Source of the DNA: Psychrobacillus sp042945595
Lineage (GTDB): Bacteria > Bacillota > Bacilli > Bacillales_A > Planococcaceae
Assembly: GCF_042945595.1 (NCBI RefSeq)
Contig: NZ_CP168493.1
Coordinates: forward strand, 3,658,001-3,722,000
Direction of reading: 5' to 3'
DNA length: 64,000 nt
The translations under genes and the position numbers were made by a program. This document shows positions 16,597 to 25,840 of this stretch, piece after piece (positions within the stretch are counted from its first letter, which is position 1; each line of letters starts with the position of its first letter). The notes under the pieces are model-generated. The model did not search any database and was not told where the DNA came from. It saw only the letters and a list, made by a program, of their open reading frames with translations.

Positions 16597-17541
16597 ATGG
16601 TTTCTTTGGATGAAAAACAACAAAAAGTTCAAAGTAAACGCTTTTCATCAGAAGAGATGAAAGATATTCTTTCAGGTTATTTATATATTTCGCCTTTTTT
16701 CATAGTTTTTGCGATTATTGGTCTTTATCCAGCTATATTCAGCCTTATTTTAGCGTTTCAAAAATGGAACGGTTTAGGTGAGATGGAGTTTGTCGGGTTG
16801 AATAATTTTAAGGTCATCCTGAGTGACCCGTTATTTTGGAAGTCAGTTTATAATACGATCATTCTTGGACTAATGGGTACTGCTCCCCAACTCGTGGTCG
16901 GACTAGTTTTAGCATTTTTACTAAATCTAACTTATTTACGATTTAAAGCTTTTTTTCGAGTAACTATTTTTATGCCGTATATTACTTCGATGGTAGCTGT
17001 TGCATTAGTGTTTAGTGTTTTTTTTAGTAACAATGAAACAGCTTTGGTCAATTATTTAATTGGTTTATTTGGATTTGATCCAGTCAATTGGAAAACGTCT
17101 GAGTGGGGTGCAAAAATCGCTATTTCAACGATGGTTTTCTGGAGATGGCTTGGATATAATACGATTATTTACTTAGCTGGCATGCAAAGTATTTCCAATG
17201 AATTGTATGAGGCAGCCAAAATAGATGGCGCTAGTAAGCTACAGCAACTTAGACATATTACTATTCCCTTGTTAAAGCCATTTATTTTGTTAACAGTCTT
17301 TTTTTCAACTGTAGGAGCTATGCAATTGTTTACAGAGCCAACTGTATTTCTTGGTAATACGGCTTTTGCAAGAGATGAAGCGATGACAGTTGTGATGTAT
17401 TTATACCGTGATGCTTTTAAGTTATCTTCCTTCGGTACAGCATCGGCTGCTGCTATTGTTCTCTTATTATTCATCGTGTGTGCTTCGGCAGTTAATATGA
17501 TGTTAACTCAAGGGTTTGGAAAGAATAGGAGGGGGCGCTGA
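16597..17541 (+). CDS. Sugar ABC transporter permease (MalF type)
   Basis: The 314-residue protein has about six membrane segments, and the ATPase-docking EAA loop is visible as YEAAKIDGASKLQQLRHITIPLLKP. It is one half of the membrane channel for the sugar bound by the preceding lipoprotein. GAAGGAGTG precedes the ATG; the stop overlaps the next ATG by one base. No nucleotide-binding subunit is encoded in the operon. Confidence 0.92.
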   Translation: MVSLDEKQQKVQSKRFSSEEMKDILSGYLYISPFFIVFAIIGLYPAIFSLILAFQKWNGLGEMEFVGLNNFKVILSDPLFWKSVYNTIILGLMGTAPQLVVGLVLAFLLNLTYLRFKAFFRVTIFMPYITSMVAVALVFSVFFSNNETALVNYLIGLFGFDPVNWKTSEWGAKIAISTMVFWRWLGYNTIIYLAGMQSISNELYEAAKIDGASKLQQLRHITIPLLKPFILLTVFFSTVGAMQLFTEPTVFLGNTAFARDEAMTVVMYLYRDAFKLSSFGTASAAAIVLLLFIVCASAVNMMLTQGFGKNRRGR

Positions 17542-18383
17542 TGAGTCGCGAGGTTGGCGCAAAAAAGTGGGGAATCAGCCGAATTGGCATGTACTTATTC
17601 TTGTCCGTGATTTCCTTGTTTTCATTGTTCCCATTCTACTGGATGTTTGTTATGGCTACACGTCCAAGTTCAGCATATAATTCCATTCCACCGACAGTCA
17701 TTCCCGGCAATCAGCTTGTTGGAAATTTCCAAAAAGTTTTGGACATGATTCCTTTTTTTCAATCGCTGCTTAACACGCTGATTGTTTGTCTTACAGTCAC
17801 GATTGTGGTGCTATTTATAAGTTCACTTGCTGGATTTGCGTTTGCAAAAATGAAGTTACCTGGAAAGAATATGCTCTTTTTTATTATTTTATTTACAATT
17901 GTTATACCACCACAACTGGGATTAATCCCTCAGTATTTGTTAGTAGCAAAATCAGGATTACTCGATCACTTGTTTGCAGCAATGATTTTGTTTTTTCTAA
18001 ATCCACTAGGCATTTTTCTTATGAGGCAGTATGTGAGCGAAGCAGTGCCTGATGAATTAATTGAAGCAGCAAAGTTAGATGGATGCTCGAATTTCAGAAT
18101 TTATAGAAGCATTGTTCTTCCTATTATTTTACCGGCTTTCGCTACGCTTGGAATTATTGTATTCACTTCCGTATGGGGAGAGTTTTTGTGGCAATTTACT
18201 GTGTTACGAGATCCTGAATCTTATACGATCCAAGTAGCACTAGCATCATTAAATAATACATTTAAAGTAGATTTCGGCATGTTGCTTTCCGGCGTATTTT
18301 GGGCTACTTTGCCATTACTTATCATCTTTTTATTATTTAATAAATTGTTTATTTCCAGTGTTGCTGAAGGCTCCATTAAATAG
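17541..18383 (+). CDS. Sugar ABC transporter permease (MalG type)
   Basis: The 280-residue second permease has six predicted membrane segments and the EAA loop LIEAAKLDGCSNFRIYRSIVLPIILPA. It forms the channel with the preceding permease. The TGATG overlap shows translational coupling. It is followed by the LacI-family regulator after about 40 bases. Confidence 0.92.
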   Translation: MSREVGAKKWGISRIGMYLFLSVISLFSLFPFYWMFVMATRPSSAYNSIPPTVIPGNQLVGNFQKVLDMIPFFQSLLNTLIVCLTVTIVVLFISSLAGFAFAKMKLPGKNMLFFIILFTIVIPPQLGLIPQYLLVAKSGLLDHLFAAMILFFLNPLGIFLMRQYVSEAVPDELIEAAKLDGCSNFRIYRSIVLPIILPAFATLGIIVFTSVWGEFLWQFTVLRDPESYTIQVALASLNNTFKVDFGMLLSGVFWATLPLLIIFLLFNKLFISSVAEGSIK

Positions 18384-18424
18384 TAATACAAAAATATTAG
18401 TACATGGAATTCGAGGGATATGAA

Positions 18425-19456
18425 ATGACTTTAACTATACGTGATATTGCTCAAATGGCTGGAGTATCAAGGGCTACTGTCTCTAAAGTAATTAATAAAT
18501 ATGATGGCGTAAATGAGCAAACAAAACATAAAGTATTAGAAATCATAGAGAAGACGGGCTATCAACCTACTTTTTCTGCTAAATCACTTGCAACAAAGAA
18601 GTCTAAATTAATCGGACTCATTTATGCAGGGAAGATTAACGTGGAATTCAATCACCCATTTTTCAACGAGGTTATTTCATCTTTTCAGAAATCGATTGGA
18701 GCACTTGGCTACGATATTATCATTTTTTCTAATGAAACTTTTAATAAAGAGAATGTGGATTATTTAGCAAGGTGTAGACATTTCCGGTTAGATGGCTGTC
18801 TAATTATAGCTGGTGAAGAGGTTGAACATGCCGTTTCCGAGCTGGATGACAGTGATATTCCTTGTATTGGAATTGATATTGAACTTACTGGACAAAATTC
18901 AAGCTATGTTATGACGGATAATTTTAAAGTATCACAGCTAGCTGTGGAGCACTTACATTTAAATGCTATACGAGAAGTTGGCTATATTGCAGGAAAAGGA
19001 GATTCTGATATATCCAATCTTAGATTAGAAGGATTTCTTCAAACAATGAGCCAGTTTGGTATGTATACTGAGCAGGAATGGATAAAGCATGGAAACTTTT
19101 TTGAAGATAGTGGCTATGAAGAAATGCAGCAGATTCTTCTGGAAGATTCATTACCAAAAGCTGTAATAGCTGGTTCTGATATGATGGCTTTCGGCGCGAT
19201 GCGAGCAATTAAAGAACATGGACTGAGCATCCCTAAGGATATTCAAATTATTGGTTGTGATGACGTGGAAGCTTGTCACTATATGGAGCCTGCACTTAGT
19301 ACTATTAAACAAGATAAACAAAAAATTGGCAGATTAGCTGCATACAAGCTGAACGATTTAATAACTGGGGTAACCGGCTTAAAACCATCTCTTGTAGATC
19401 CTGAGTTAGTTATGAGAGATTCATCCTGTCATGTTGCAGAGAATATCAAGGCATAG
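18425..19456 (+). CDS. LacI-family transcriptional regulator
   Basis: This 343-residue regulator has an N-terminal LacI helix-turn-helix and hinge (TIRDIAQMAGVSRATVSKVIN) and a periplasmic-binding-protein-like effector domain. It probably represses the glucoside operon through the GAAACCGGTTTC sites upstream and is released by the imported sugar. The ATG at 18425 has GAGGG seven bases upstream and begins right at the conserved HTH, so it is favoured over the in-frame ATG at 18404. Confidence 0.92.
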   Translation: MTLTIRDIAQMAGVSRATVSKVINKYDGVNEQTKHKVLEIIEKTGYQPTFSAKSLATKKSKLIGLIYAGKINVEFNHPFFNEVISSFQKSIGALGYDIIIFSNETFNKENVDYLARCRHFRLDGCLIIAGEEVEHAVSELDDSDIPCIGIDIELTGQNSSYVMTDNFKVSQLAVEHLHLNAIREVGYIAGKGDSDISNLRLEGFLQTMSQFGMYTEQEWIKHGNFFEDSGYEEMQQILLEDSLPKAVIAGSDMMAFGAMRAIKEHGLSIPKDIQIIGCDDVEACHYMEPALSTIKQDKQKIGRLAAYKLNDLITGVTGLKPSLVDPELVMRDSSCHVAENIKA

Positions 19457-19491
19457 TAAACGAAATGTTAATCACAAAGGGAGGAATAATA

Positions 19492-20835
19492 ATGGCGATG
19501 ATTCAATTTCCTAAAGATTTCAAGTGGGGAGCAGCTACTGCATCCTATCAGATTGAAGGTGCTGCAAATGAAGATGGCAGAGGACCATCAATATGGGATA
19601 CTTTTTCAAAAACTTTTGGAAAAGTACATAACGGTGATAATGGGGATATCGCCTGCGATAGCTATCATCGATATGAAGAAGATGTTGATATTATCCAAGA
19701 GTTAGGTTCTAATGTCTATCGTTTTTCTGTAGCATGGCCGCGGATTTTTCCGAATGGCACTGGTGAAGTAAACCAACAAGGCGTTGAATATTATCATAAA
19801 TTAGTAGACTCTTTGCTTGAAAAAGGGATCGAGCCGATGTGTACACTATACCACTGGGACCTACCCCAGTCACTTCAGGACAAAGGCGGTTGGAATAATC
19901 GCACTACCATTTCGGCATTCGTGGAATATGCTAGTTTTATGTTCAATGAATTTAATGGAAAAATAAAAAAATGGATAACGGTAAATGAGCCTTGGTGTTC
20001 TTCCTTTTTAGCAAATTACATAGGCGATCATGCCCCTGGAAACCAGAATCTTCAGCTAGCTACAGATGTCGCTCATCATTTGATGGTTGCCCACGGGAAA
20101 GCAGTGTATCGTTTTCGGGAGAGCCAAGCAGAAGGGGAAATCGGATATGCGCCAAATGTTACGTGGTACGAACCCTTCAGCAAAAAACAAGACGATATAG
20201 ACGCCTGCAATAGAGCGAATGCATGGAATTTGGACTGGTTTTTTGATCCAGTTTTCAAAGGAACTTATCCTTCCTTCATGCTCGAATGGTTTGCCAAAAA
20301 AGGGGTTGCCCCTTCTATTCAAGAAGGAGATATGGAAGCCATTTCTCAGCCGATTGATTCTCTTGGGATTAATTATTACACTGGCAATGTTGCACGGTTT
20401 AAAGAAAATGAAGGACTTTTCGATATTGAAAATATAAATATGGGATATGATAAAACGGATATTGATTGGTTCATTTATCCAGAAGGGTTTTATAAGGTAC
20501 TTGTCAAAATCAAGGATTCCTATGGAAATATTCCGATTTATATTACTGAAAATGGAGCTTGTTATAATGATGAGCCAGATAACGGTCGAATTATGGACGA
20601 AAAACGAATTGATTATTTAAAGGTGCACTTGGCAGCCTTGAAACGGAGCATGGATTCAGGAGTCAATATCAAGGGGTATTTAACTTGGTCCTTGTTGGAT
20701 AACTTTGAGTGGGCATACGGCTACAGCATGCGATTCGGCATCGTTCATGTAAATTTTCAAACGTTGGAAAGAACGAAAAAAGATAGCTACTATTGGCTTA
20801 AAGAAACTATTCAAAACGATGGATTTGTGTTGTAG
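19492..20835 (+). CDS. GH1 beta-glucosidase
   Basis: The 447-residue glycoside hydrolase family 1 enzyme has the N-terminal FKWGAATASYQIEGA, the acid/base Glu in TVNEPW (near 166) and the nucleophile Glu in YITENGA (near 353). There is no signal peptide, so it acts in the cytoplasm on sugars brought in by the ABC transporter; an unphosphorylated beta-glucoside is therefore more likely than a PTS phospho-sugar. GGGAGG precedes the ATG at 19492. The operon ends at the terminator just downstream. Confidence 0.93.
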   Translation: MAMIQFPKDFKWGAATASYQIEGAANEDGRGPSIWDTFSKTFGKVHNGDNGDIACDSYHRYEEDVDIIQELGSNVYRFSVAWPRIFPNGTGEVNQQGVEYYHKLVDSLLEKGIEPMCTLYHWDLPQSLQDKGGWNNRTTISAFVEYASFMFNEFNGKIKKWITVNEPWCSSFLANYIGDHAPGNQNLQLATDVAHHLMVAHGKAVYRFRESQAEGEIGYAPNVTWYEPFSKKQDDIDACNRANAWNLDWFFDPVFKGTYPSFMLEWFAKKGVAPSIQEGDMEAISQPIDSLGINYYTGNVARFKENEGLFDIENINMGYDKTDIDWFIYPEGFYKVLVKIKDSYGNIPIYITENGACYNDEPDNGRIMDEKRIDYLKVHLAALKRSMDSGVNIKGYLTWSLLDNFEWAYGYSMRFGIVHVNFQTLERTKKDSYYWLKETIQNDGFVL

Positions 20836-20844
20836 TTCGAAATT

Positions 20845-20885
20845 GTACCGAGTGTCGAATAGTGTGTGTTAGAACCTGGTACCTT
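20845..20885 (+). repeat. Dispersed hairpin repeat A, copy 2
   Basis: The right arm TTAGAACCTGGTACC (20869-20883) is well preserved and the left arm is diverged. It lies between the glucosidase stop and its terminator. Confidence 0.6.
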
Positions 20886-20892
20886 ACACTAA

Positions 20893-20944
20893 CCCAGGGG
20901 ATACAGCTACGTTTTTTGAAGCTATATCCCTTGGGCTTTTTTAT
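20893..20944 (+). terminator. Rho-independent terminator of glucoside operon
   Basis: The arms CCCAGGGGATACAGC and GCTATATCCCTTGGG are followed by CTTTTTTATT. The stem and loop are near-copies of the terminator at 14345-14397. Confidence 0.9.
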
Positions 20945-21319
20945 TGCTTAATCACGGAATTAATCTGTATATAATTTCAGCATAGAGTTCTTCAACAGGT
21001 CGAGATCTATCAAGCTTGGTAAGTTTCTTTTTCACCCCTATTTCACGTTGTGCCACCTGTATTTTTTACTTTCCGCTCCCATGAAATAAATGGATGTATC
21101 GTGCTTTTTAAAACCAAAACGCTTTAAAAACCTCACTATACGACTCCCCTTCTCTTCTACTTTTATAACATATGCCATAGACAAAAAAGAATTTTTTGGG
21201 TAATCCATTTAGAAAGTTCTGCTTAGCTATTTCCATGTATGTGACTTCCCATGTACAAGTGTAAGAATATTATGTATAATTTGGTAATATCATATTTTAC
21301 AAGTAAAGTAGGGAAAAAT
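20945..21319. other. Gene-free stretch with a possible decayed ORF
   Basis: There is no convincing gene. On the minus strand 21038..21178 reads as a 46-codon frame ending in RFLKRFGFKKHDTSIYFMGA, protein-like in composition but without a ribosome site. A second short frame follows in another phase. This looks like a decayed gene, possibly an acetyltransferase tail. Confidence 0.35.
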
Positions 21320-22363
21320 ATGGCTCCAACACGACTTACCAAACTTAAGTCTACGAAAAAAAGAAGAATTTTATATACGGGACTTATCGTATCCATGTTA
21401 CTCCTATCGGGGGTTATTGTTTTTGCAATTAATTTGTCACTTGAAACGAGCAAAGCGACATCCAAAATGTTTGAGCCTTTGGATGGTTCAACAGAAAATG
21501 AAAATCATGTAAATCCGACAGTGGATGGCTCTCCGTTTACGTTATTAATAGCAGGTATTGAACACGATGAGGGGGAAAAAAACGGCCGGTCGGATGCGCT
21601 GATTTTAACAACAGTTAATCCTAAGACAAAAAAAATATCGATGGTTAATATCCCACGTGACACAAGATTTTACATAGAAGAATTAGGCTATGAGGATAAA
21701 ATAAATCATGCGTATTCCGTTGGAGGAATGAACTACACTATTAATACGTTGGAAAAATTATTAGATATTCCAATCGATTTTTATGTTTCCACTGATTTTC
21801 AAGGATTTGAAGATATTGTGGATACAGTAGGAGGGGTCGATGTAGATGTTCCATTTACATTTAAAGCTCAGCTTACAGAAAGCTTGAAGTGGAAAACATA
21901 CACAAAGGGCCCAATGTTTTTAAATGGCAATGAAGCACTCGCTTATGTACGTATGCGTAAAAGAGATCCAGAAGGCGATATGGGACGAAATTCACGTCAA
22001 AAACAAGTTATGCAAGATGTAATGAATAAAGCCACAAGTCTGAGTAATATTACAAAAATTGATGATATGATAAGAGATGTTGGTAATAATGTAAAAACAA
22101 ATATCCCGACCTCGGAATATTTTGGATTTCTTAAAGTGTACCAAAAGATAAAAACATCCCCAATCGAGCAATTACATCTGGAGGGGGAAAATAAAAAGCT
22201 ATATGATAAGAAGGAAAAGAAGGATATATGGTACTTCTTTCCTAATGATGATTCCTTAAAAGAATTAATAGAATCATTGAAACTGAACTTAGATAACTCC
22301 GGACAAAATATACAAAGTGAAATAAAAACCAAGGAATTAAATGATTTATCAACAGGAGGCTAA
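21320..22363 (+). CDS. LytR-CpsA-Psr (LCP) family protein
   Basis: The 347-residue type II membrane protein has a basic N-terminus, one membrane helix (LLLSGVIVFAINLSL), and an extracellular LCP domain with LLIAGIEHDEGEKNGRSDALILTTVNP, NIPRDTRFYIE and YVRMRKRDPEGDMGRNSRQKQV, which hold the conserved Arg and Asp residues. LCP enzymes attach teichoic acid or other glycopolymers to peptidoglycan. The ATG at 21320 begins the basic segment; the longer in-frame start at 21251 has no better ribosome site. It stands alone with its own terminator. Confidence 0.9.
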   Translation: MAPTRLTKLKSTKKRRILYTGLIVSMLLLSGVIVFAINLSLETSKATSKMFEPLDGSTENENHVNPTVDGSPFTLLIAGIEHDEGEKNGRSDALILTTVNPKTKKISMVNIPRDTRFYIEELGYEDKINHAYSVGGMNYTINTLEKLLDIPIDFYVSTDFQGFEDIVDTVGGVDVDVPFTFKAQLTESLKWKTYTKGPMFLNGNEALAYVRMRKRDPEGDMGRNSRQKQVMQDVMNKATSLSNITKIDDMIRDVGNNVKTNIPTSEYFGFLKVYQKIKTSPIEQLHLEGENKKLYDKKEKKDIWYFFPNDDSLKELIESLKLNLDNSGQNIQSEIKTKELNDLSTGG

Positions 22364-22394
22364 AACGAATCAGTCGTAAAGACTGATTCGTTTT
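22362..22394 (+). terminator. Terminator of LCP gene
   Basis: The perfect 14-base arms AAAACGAATCAGTC and GACTGATTCGTTTT with a five-base loop begin within the stop codon of the LCP gene. Confidence 0.9.
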
Positions 22395-22584
22395 ACTTTG
22401 TGCAGAGTAAAAGACTCAATTCGAGTGGATTTTATAATTTCGTTGGTTTCTACTATATATTACTTCATATGGGATGTCAGGAAGTATGCGACTCACTTTG
22501 TAAGTCCATTTCCTTAACCTACTTTTTTATTTTCCTGCCTTGTTGTTGTATAAAATTTCTTCATTTCATTGTAAATAAATTAGA

Positions 22585-22630
22585 AAACAAAAACAGCTCA
22601 CTGATTGTTTCTTTAATCAGCAAGCTGTTT
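22585..22630 (-). terminator. Terminator of DrrAB-type exporter operon
   Basis: The arms AAACAGCTTGCTGATT and AATCAGTGAGCTGTTT (minus-strand reading) are followed by TTGTTTTC, 80-125 bases after the permease stop. I see no gene in 22395-22584. Confidence 0.8.
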
Positions 22631-22710
22631 GATAAGTGTTCTCTGTGCCAAGCACAACTTAGAAACTATTCCGGATTGTTTATAAGTTGGTTGTAGCACA
22701 GGGAACATTA

Positions 22711-23526
22711 CTATGCACGACGCATATATGCTCGAACCGTGATTGGTGCAAAGATTGCTACAACAACGGCAGCTCCAATAAGAGAGGCGAACAGATCCCA
22801 ACCTATGGTACCAGAGTTTGCAAGATCCCTAACAGCAGTTACAAGATGCGAGATTGGGTTGATTTTTACAAACCACTGTAGAAAGTGGGGTAATGTCTCT
22901 GCTGGCACAAAAGCATTGGAAAGAAACGTCAGTGGAAACAGTACAATCATCGAGATACCCTGTACACTTGAAGCGGTGCGCGCAATGACACCGAAGAAGG
23001 CAAAGATCCAACTGATAGCCCAAGCACACACAATCACAAGAAGCCCAGCGATAACGACGTGACCTAAACCTCCCTCAGGTCGGTAGCCCATGATATACCC
23101 CATAGTGAAAGTGAGCACGGTCGCAATTGTATACCGAATCGTATCTGCCAATAGGGCTCCCGCCAATGGAGCAATACGTGCGATAGGCAATGACTTGAAT
23201 CGGTCGAACACTCCCTTATTCATATCCTCACGCAACTGAACCCCGGTGACAATTGAAGTCGTGATTACGGTCTGTACGAGGATGCCGGGAATGATAACCG
23301 GCAAATAGCTTTGCACGTCTCCGGAGATAGCCCCTCCAAAAATATAAGTAAACATTAGGGTGAAAATGATAGGCTGAAGTGTGACATCGAACAATTGCTC
23401 AGGTGTACGACGAATCTTCAGCAAGCCTCGATAGGCCATTGTTAGCGAATTGCGTATAGACTGACGGAAACTCGTTTTATTGCGTAGTTGACGACCAGCA
23501 ACTTGCTTAATAGAAGTACTTTTCAC
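22711..23526 (-). CDS. ABC-2 type multidrug exporter permease (DrrB-like)
   Basis: The 271-residue integral membrane protein has six predicted helices of the ABC-2 family and the N-terminal MAYRGLLKIRRTPEQLFDVTLQPIIF segment seen in DrrB-type permeases. It partners the ATPase encoded just upstream, with a four-base overlap. Drug or lipid export is likely; the substrate is unknown. Its codon use is visibly more GC-rich than the flanking genes and the sequence has an actinobacterial flavour, suggesting acquisition by transfer. Confidence 0.88.
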   Translation of the reverse strand: MKSTSIKQVAGRQLRNKTSFRQSIRNSLTMAYRGLLKIRRTPEQLFDVTLQPIIFTLMFTYIFGGAISGDVQSYLPVIIPGILVQTVITTSIVTGVQLREDMNKGVFDRFKSLPIARIAPLAGALLADTIRYTIATVLTFTMGYIMGYRPEGGLGHVVIAGLLVIVCAWAISWIFAFFGVIARTASSVQGISMIVLFPLTFLSNAFVPAETLPHFLQWFVKINPISHLVTAVRDLANSGTIGWDLFASLIGAAVVVAIFAPITVRAYMRRA

Positions 23527-24554
23527 GCTCTTACCTCCCCTGCTTTGTTGGATTCATTGGATATCTTAGATGCATCCTCTTCAACACCATGGCCAGTAAT
23601 TGATAGAAAGACCTCGTCTAGGGTCGGTTTCTGTACACTCAACTCAGCCAGCTGAACTCCTGCTCCGCGGAGGGCGATTAGCAGGTCTGTAACTCGGTCG
23701 GCATCGGCCATAGGGGCAATAATCTTCCCAGCTTCCGATGATACAGTTGACTGCACTTTGAGCACCTGTTCAACAGTCTGACGAGCGATCTGAATGTCCT
23801 TTGGATTTTGGATGCTCAATTGCAATGATGAAGTACCAATTGATGCTTTTAGTTCATCTACAGTACCTTCCGCGACAACTCTGCCATGATCAATAACCGC
23901 TACTCGGTCGGCCAGCTCATCTGCCTCTTGAAGGTATTGCGTTGTTAACAGTACAGTTGAACCGGTCTTTACTAATCGACGAATAGTGTCCCACATCTGA
24001 TTGCGTGTTCGAGGATCTAGCCCAGTAGTCGGTTCATCCAAGAAAATCAGTGGCGGCTGTGAAATGAGACTTGCTGCTAAATCCAGTCGGCGGCGCATAC
24101 CACCTGAGAAATTTTTCAACGGACGCTTCGCTGCTTCTGTTAAACCAAATTCCTCCAACAACTCTCCTGCCTTGCTCCGTGCCTCTGCACGCCCAAGCCC
24201 TAGTAGTCGTGAGAAGATGATCAAATTCTCAGTAGCACTAAGCGATTCATCCACTGAAGCATACTGCCCAGTAACTCCAATTAGTTGGCGTACTATATGA
24301 GCCTCCTTCACTACATCATGCCCAAAAATCCGCGTTGAACCTGCGTCTGCTTTTAGTAAAGTAGCCAACATTCTGATTGTGGTAGTCTTACCTGCCCCAT
24401 TCGGACCAAGCACACCGTATATAGTACCTGCACGAACGTTCAGATCTACACCATCAACTGCACGATTGTCTCCAAATTTTTTGACAAGCCCACGCGCTTC
24501 AATAGCCCACTCACCATTGTTTGGAGTTATTTTACTTCTATTTTCATTATTCAT
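23523..24554 (-). CDS. ABC exporter ATP-binding protein (DrrA family)
   Basis: The 343-residue ATPase has Walker A GPNGAGKTTT, signature FSGGMRRRLDLA, Walker B LIFLDEPTTGLD and a C-terminal extension (QLAELSVQKPTLDEVFLSITG) characteristic of the DrrA/CcmA daunorubicin-resistance group. It energises the adjacent permease. GGGAGG precedes the ATG. Three direct GTTCATA repeats lie about 150 bases upstream. Base composition is higher in GC than that of the neighbours. Confidence 0.92.
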   Translation of the reverse strand: MNNENRSKITPNNGEWAIEARGLVKKFGDNRAVDGVDLNVRAGTIYGVLGPNGAGKTTTIRMLATLLKADAGSTRIFGHDVVKEAHIVRQLIGVTGQYASVDESLSATENLIIFSRLLGLGRAEARSKAGELLEEFGLTEAAKRPLKNFSGGMRRRLDLAASLISQPPLIFLDEPTTGLDPRTRNQMWDTIRRLVKTGSTVLLTTQYLQEADELADRVAVIDHGRVVAEGTVDELKASIGTSSLQLSIQNPKDIQIARQTVEQVLKVQSTVSSEAGKIIAPMADADRVTDLLIALRGAGVQLAELSVQKPTLDEVFLSITGHGVEEDASKISNESNKAGEVRA

Positions 24555-24705
24555 TGTAATTCCTCCCTCTATTTATCACTTTAATTTGTATATGCTCTTT
24601 TTAATATGAACCTAGGTCGGAGCATACCCGCCACCTTAAGGCTAATTTTTGCATGTTACTCCTCTCCGTACCAAGAAGTTTCCACTCATATTTCTTCATA
24701 TAATT

Positions 24706-24760
24706 GTTCATATAAGGATAATAAACTATATTTATGAACTGAATATGAACTGATATGAAC
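24706..24760 (-). promoter_or_regulatory. GTTCATA direct repeats upstream of drrA-like gene
   Basis: Read on the minus strand, GTTCATA occurs at 24754-24760, 24744-24750 and 24733-24739, spaced 10 and 11 bases, with one inverted copy at 24706-24712. Direct repeats one helical turn apart are typical binding sites of OmpR-type response regulators. No such regulator is in the window. Confidence 0.55.
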
Positions 24761-24815
24761 ACTAGGGTTGTTGTATTTGCGAAAGTAAATACATGAATAT
24801 TTGTTCTAAACCATT

Positions 24816-24853
24816 AAAAACGAGGTACGAACCGCAATGCGATTTATACCCCG
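24816..24853 (-). terminator. Terminator of tag
   Basis: An imperfect stem CGGGGTATAAATCGCA / TTGCGGTTCGTACCTCG on the minus strand is followed by TTTTT, about 50 bases after the tag stop codon. Confidence 0.65.
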
Positions 24854-24900
24854 AAATTTCTATGTTATTCAATTTTTACTTTATGTACTCATCAAATTTC

Positions 24901-25491
24901 TCAATGCCCAAGAATCTTTTTATCTTCGATATGAGAAGGATGACAAAAGCATTCCAACGTATGGTCATTCACCATCCCGACAGCCTGCATATAGGAATAA
25001 CAAATAGTACCGCCTACAAATTTAAATCCATCTTTTTTCAACCGCTTGCTCATCTTATCGCTTATTTCATTTGAAACAGGAACCTCTTTCATCGTCCCCC
25101 AATGATTAACTATAGGTTCGTTATCTACAAAGCTCCATATATAATTAGAAAATGAACCGTATTCTTTTTGCATTCTCAAAAATGCCTTAGCATTAGTTAC
25201 GACGCTTTGAATTTTTAACTTATTTCTTACAATACCGGTATCTTCCCTTAATAATTGAAGCTTTTCATCCGTATAATGAATTATTTTTTCCCCTTCAAAA
25301 TTATCAAACGCTTTTCGATAGTTTTCTCTTTTTTGTAAAATCGTCCACCAACTTAGACCCGCTTGTGCTCCTTCTAGACATAGCATTTCAAATAACAGCC
25401 TATCATCAAATACAGGCACTCCCCATTCTTTATCATGATATTCCACATATAAAGGTTCTTTTGCTATTACCCATGTGCATCGTTCAGCCAT
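24901..25491 (-). CDS. tag: DNA-3-methyladenine glycosylase I (Tag)
   Basis: The 196-residue protein has the Tag zinc-site residues (Cys in ERCTWV, His in EYHDKEWG, and His and Cys in VNDHTLECFCHP) and the HhH-type core EGAQAGLSWWTILQKRENYRKAF. It removes 3-methyladenine from alkylated DNA. Length and motif order are standard. It is a single gene with its own terminator; GAGTGG precedes the ATG. Confidence 0.95.
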   Translation of the reverse strand: MAERCTWVIAKEPLYVEYHDKEWGVPVFDDRLLFEMLCLEGAQAGLSWWTILQKRENYRKAFDNFEGEKIIHYTDEKLQLLREDTGIVRNKLKIQSVVTNAKAFLRMQKEYGSFSNYIWSFVDNEPIVNHWGTMKEVPVSNEISDKMSKRLKKDGFKFVGGTICYSYMQAVGMVNDHTLECFCHPSHIEDKKILGH

Positions 25492-25660
25492 TTATAATCC
25501 ACTCTCTTCTCTTTTATTTACAAAATCTGCATTGTCGCAAAAAACAGCAGATTCTCTTATGGAGATTTGCTATAACTTCGAACAGGGGTTTTCCAACCTC
25601 TATTGAGCTACTTATCTATTATGTTCAAACTATACCACACATACGTTCTATAAAGAACTA

Positions 25661-25700
25661 AACAACAGAGACCTAGAAAACTGTCTAGGTCTCTGTTGTT
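25661..25700 (-). terminator. Strong hairpin terminator after RraA-like gene
   Basis: The near-perfect 17-base arms AACAACAGAGACCTAGA and TCTAGGTCTCTGTTGTT lie between the minus-strand genes for the RraA-like protein and Tag. Confidence 0.75.
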
Positions 25701-25787
25701 CTCATGCCGCATTAATAATAAATTATCCTTGTGTAGCTTTAATTTCAAAGAAATATCTTCCGCTATTCTATACACTTATATTACATA

Positions 25788-25838
25788 ATAGGTTCTCGCT
25801 GGATTCAAAATTGTATTAGAACTTAGTAACCGAAAATT
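25788..25838 (+). repeat. Dispersed hairpin repeat A, copy 3 (degenerate)
   Basis: AGGTTCTCGCTGGATTCAA followed by TTGTATTAGAACTTAG keeps the family layout with decayed arms. Confidence 0.5.
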
Positions 25839-25840
25839 AA

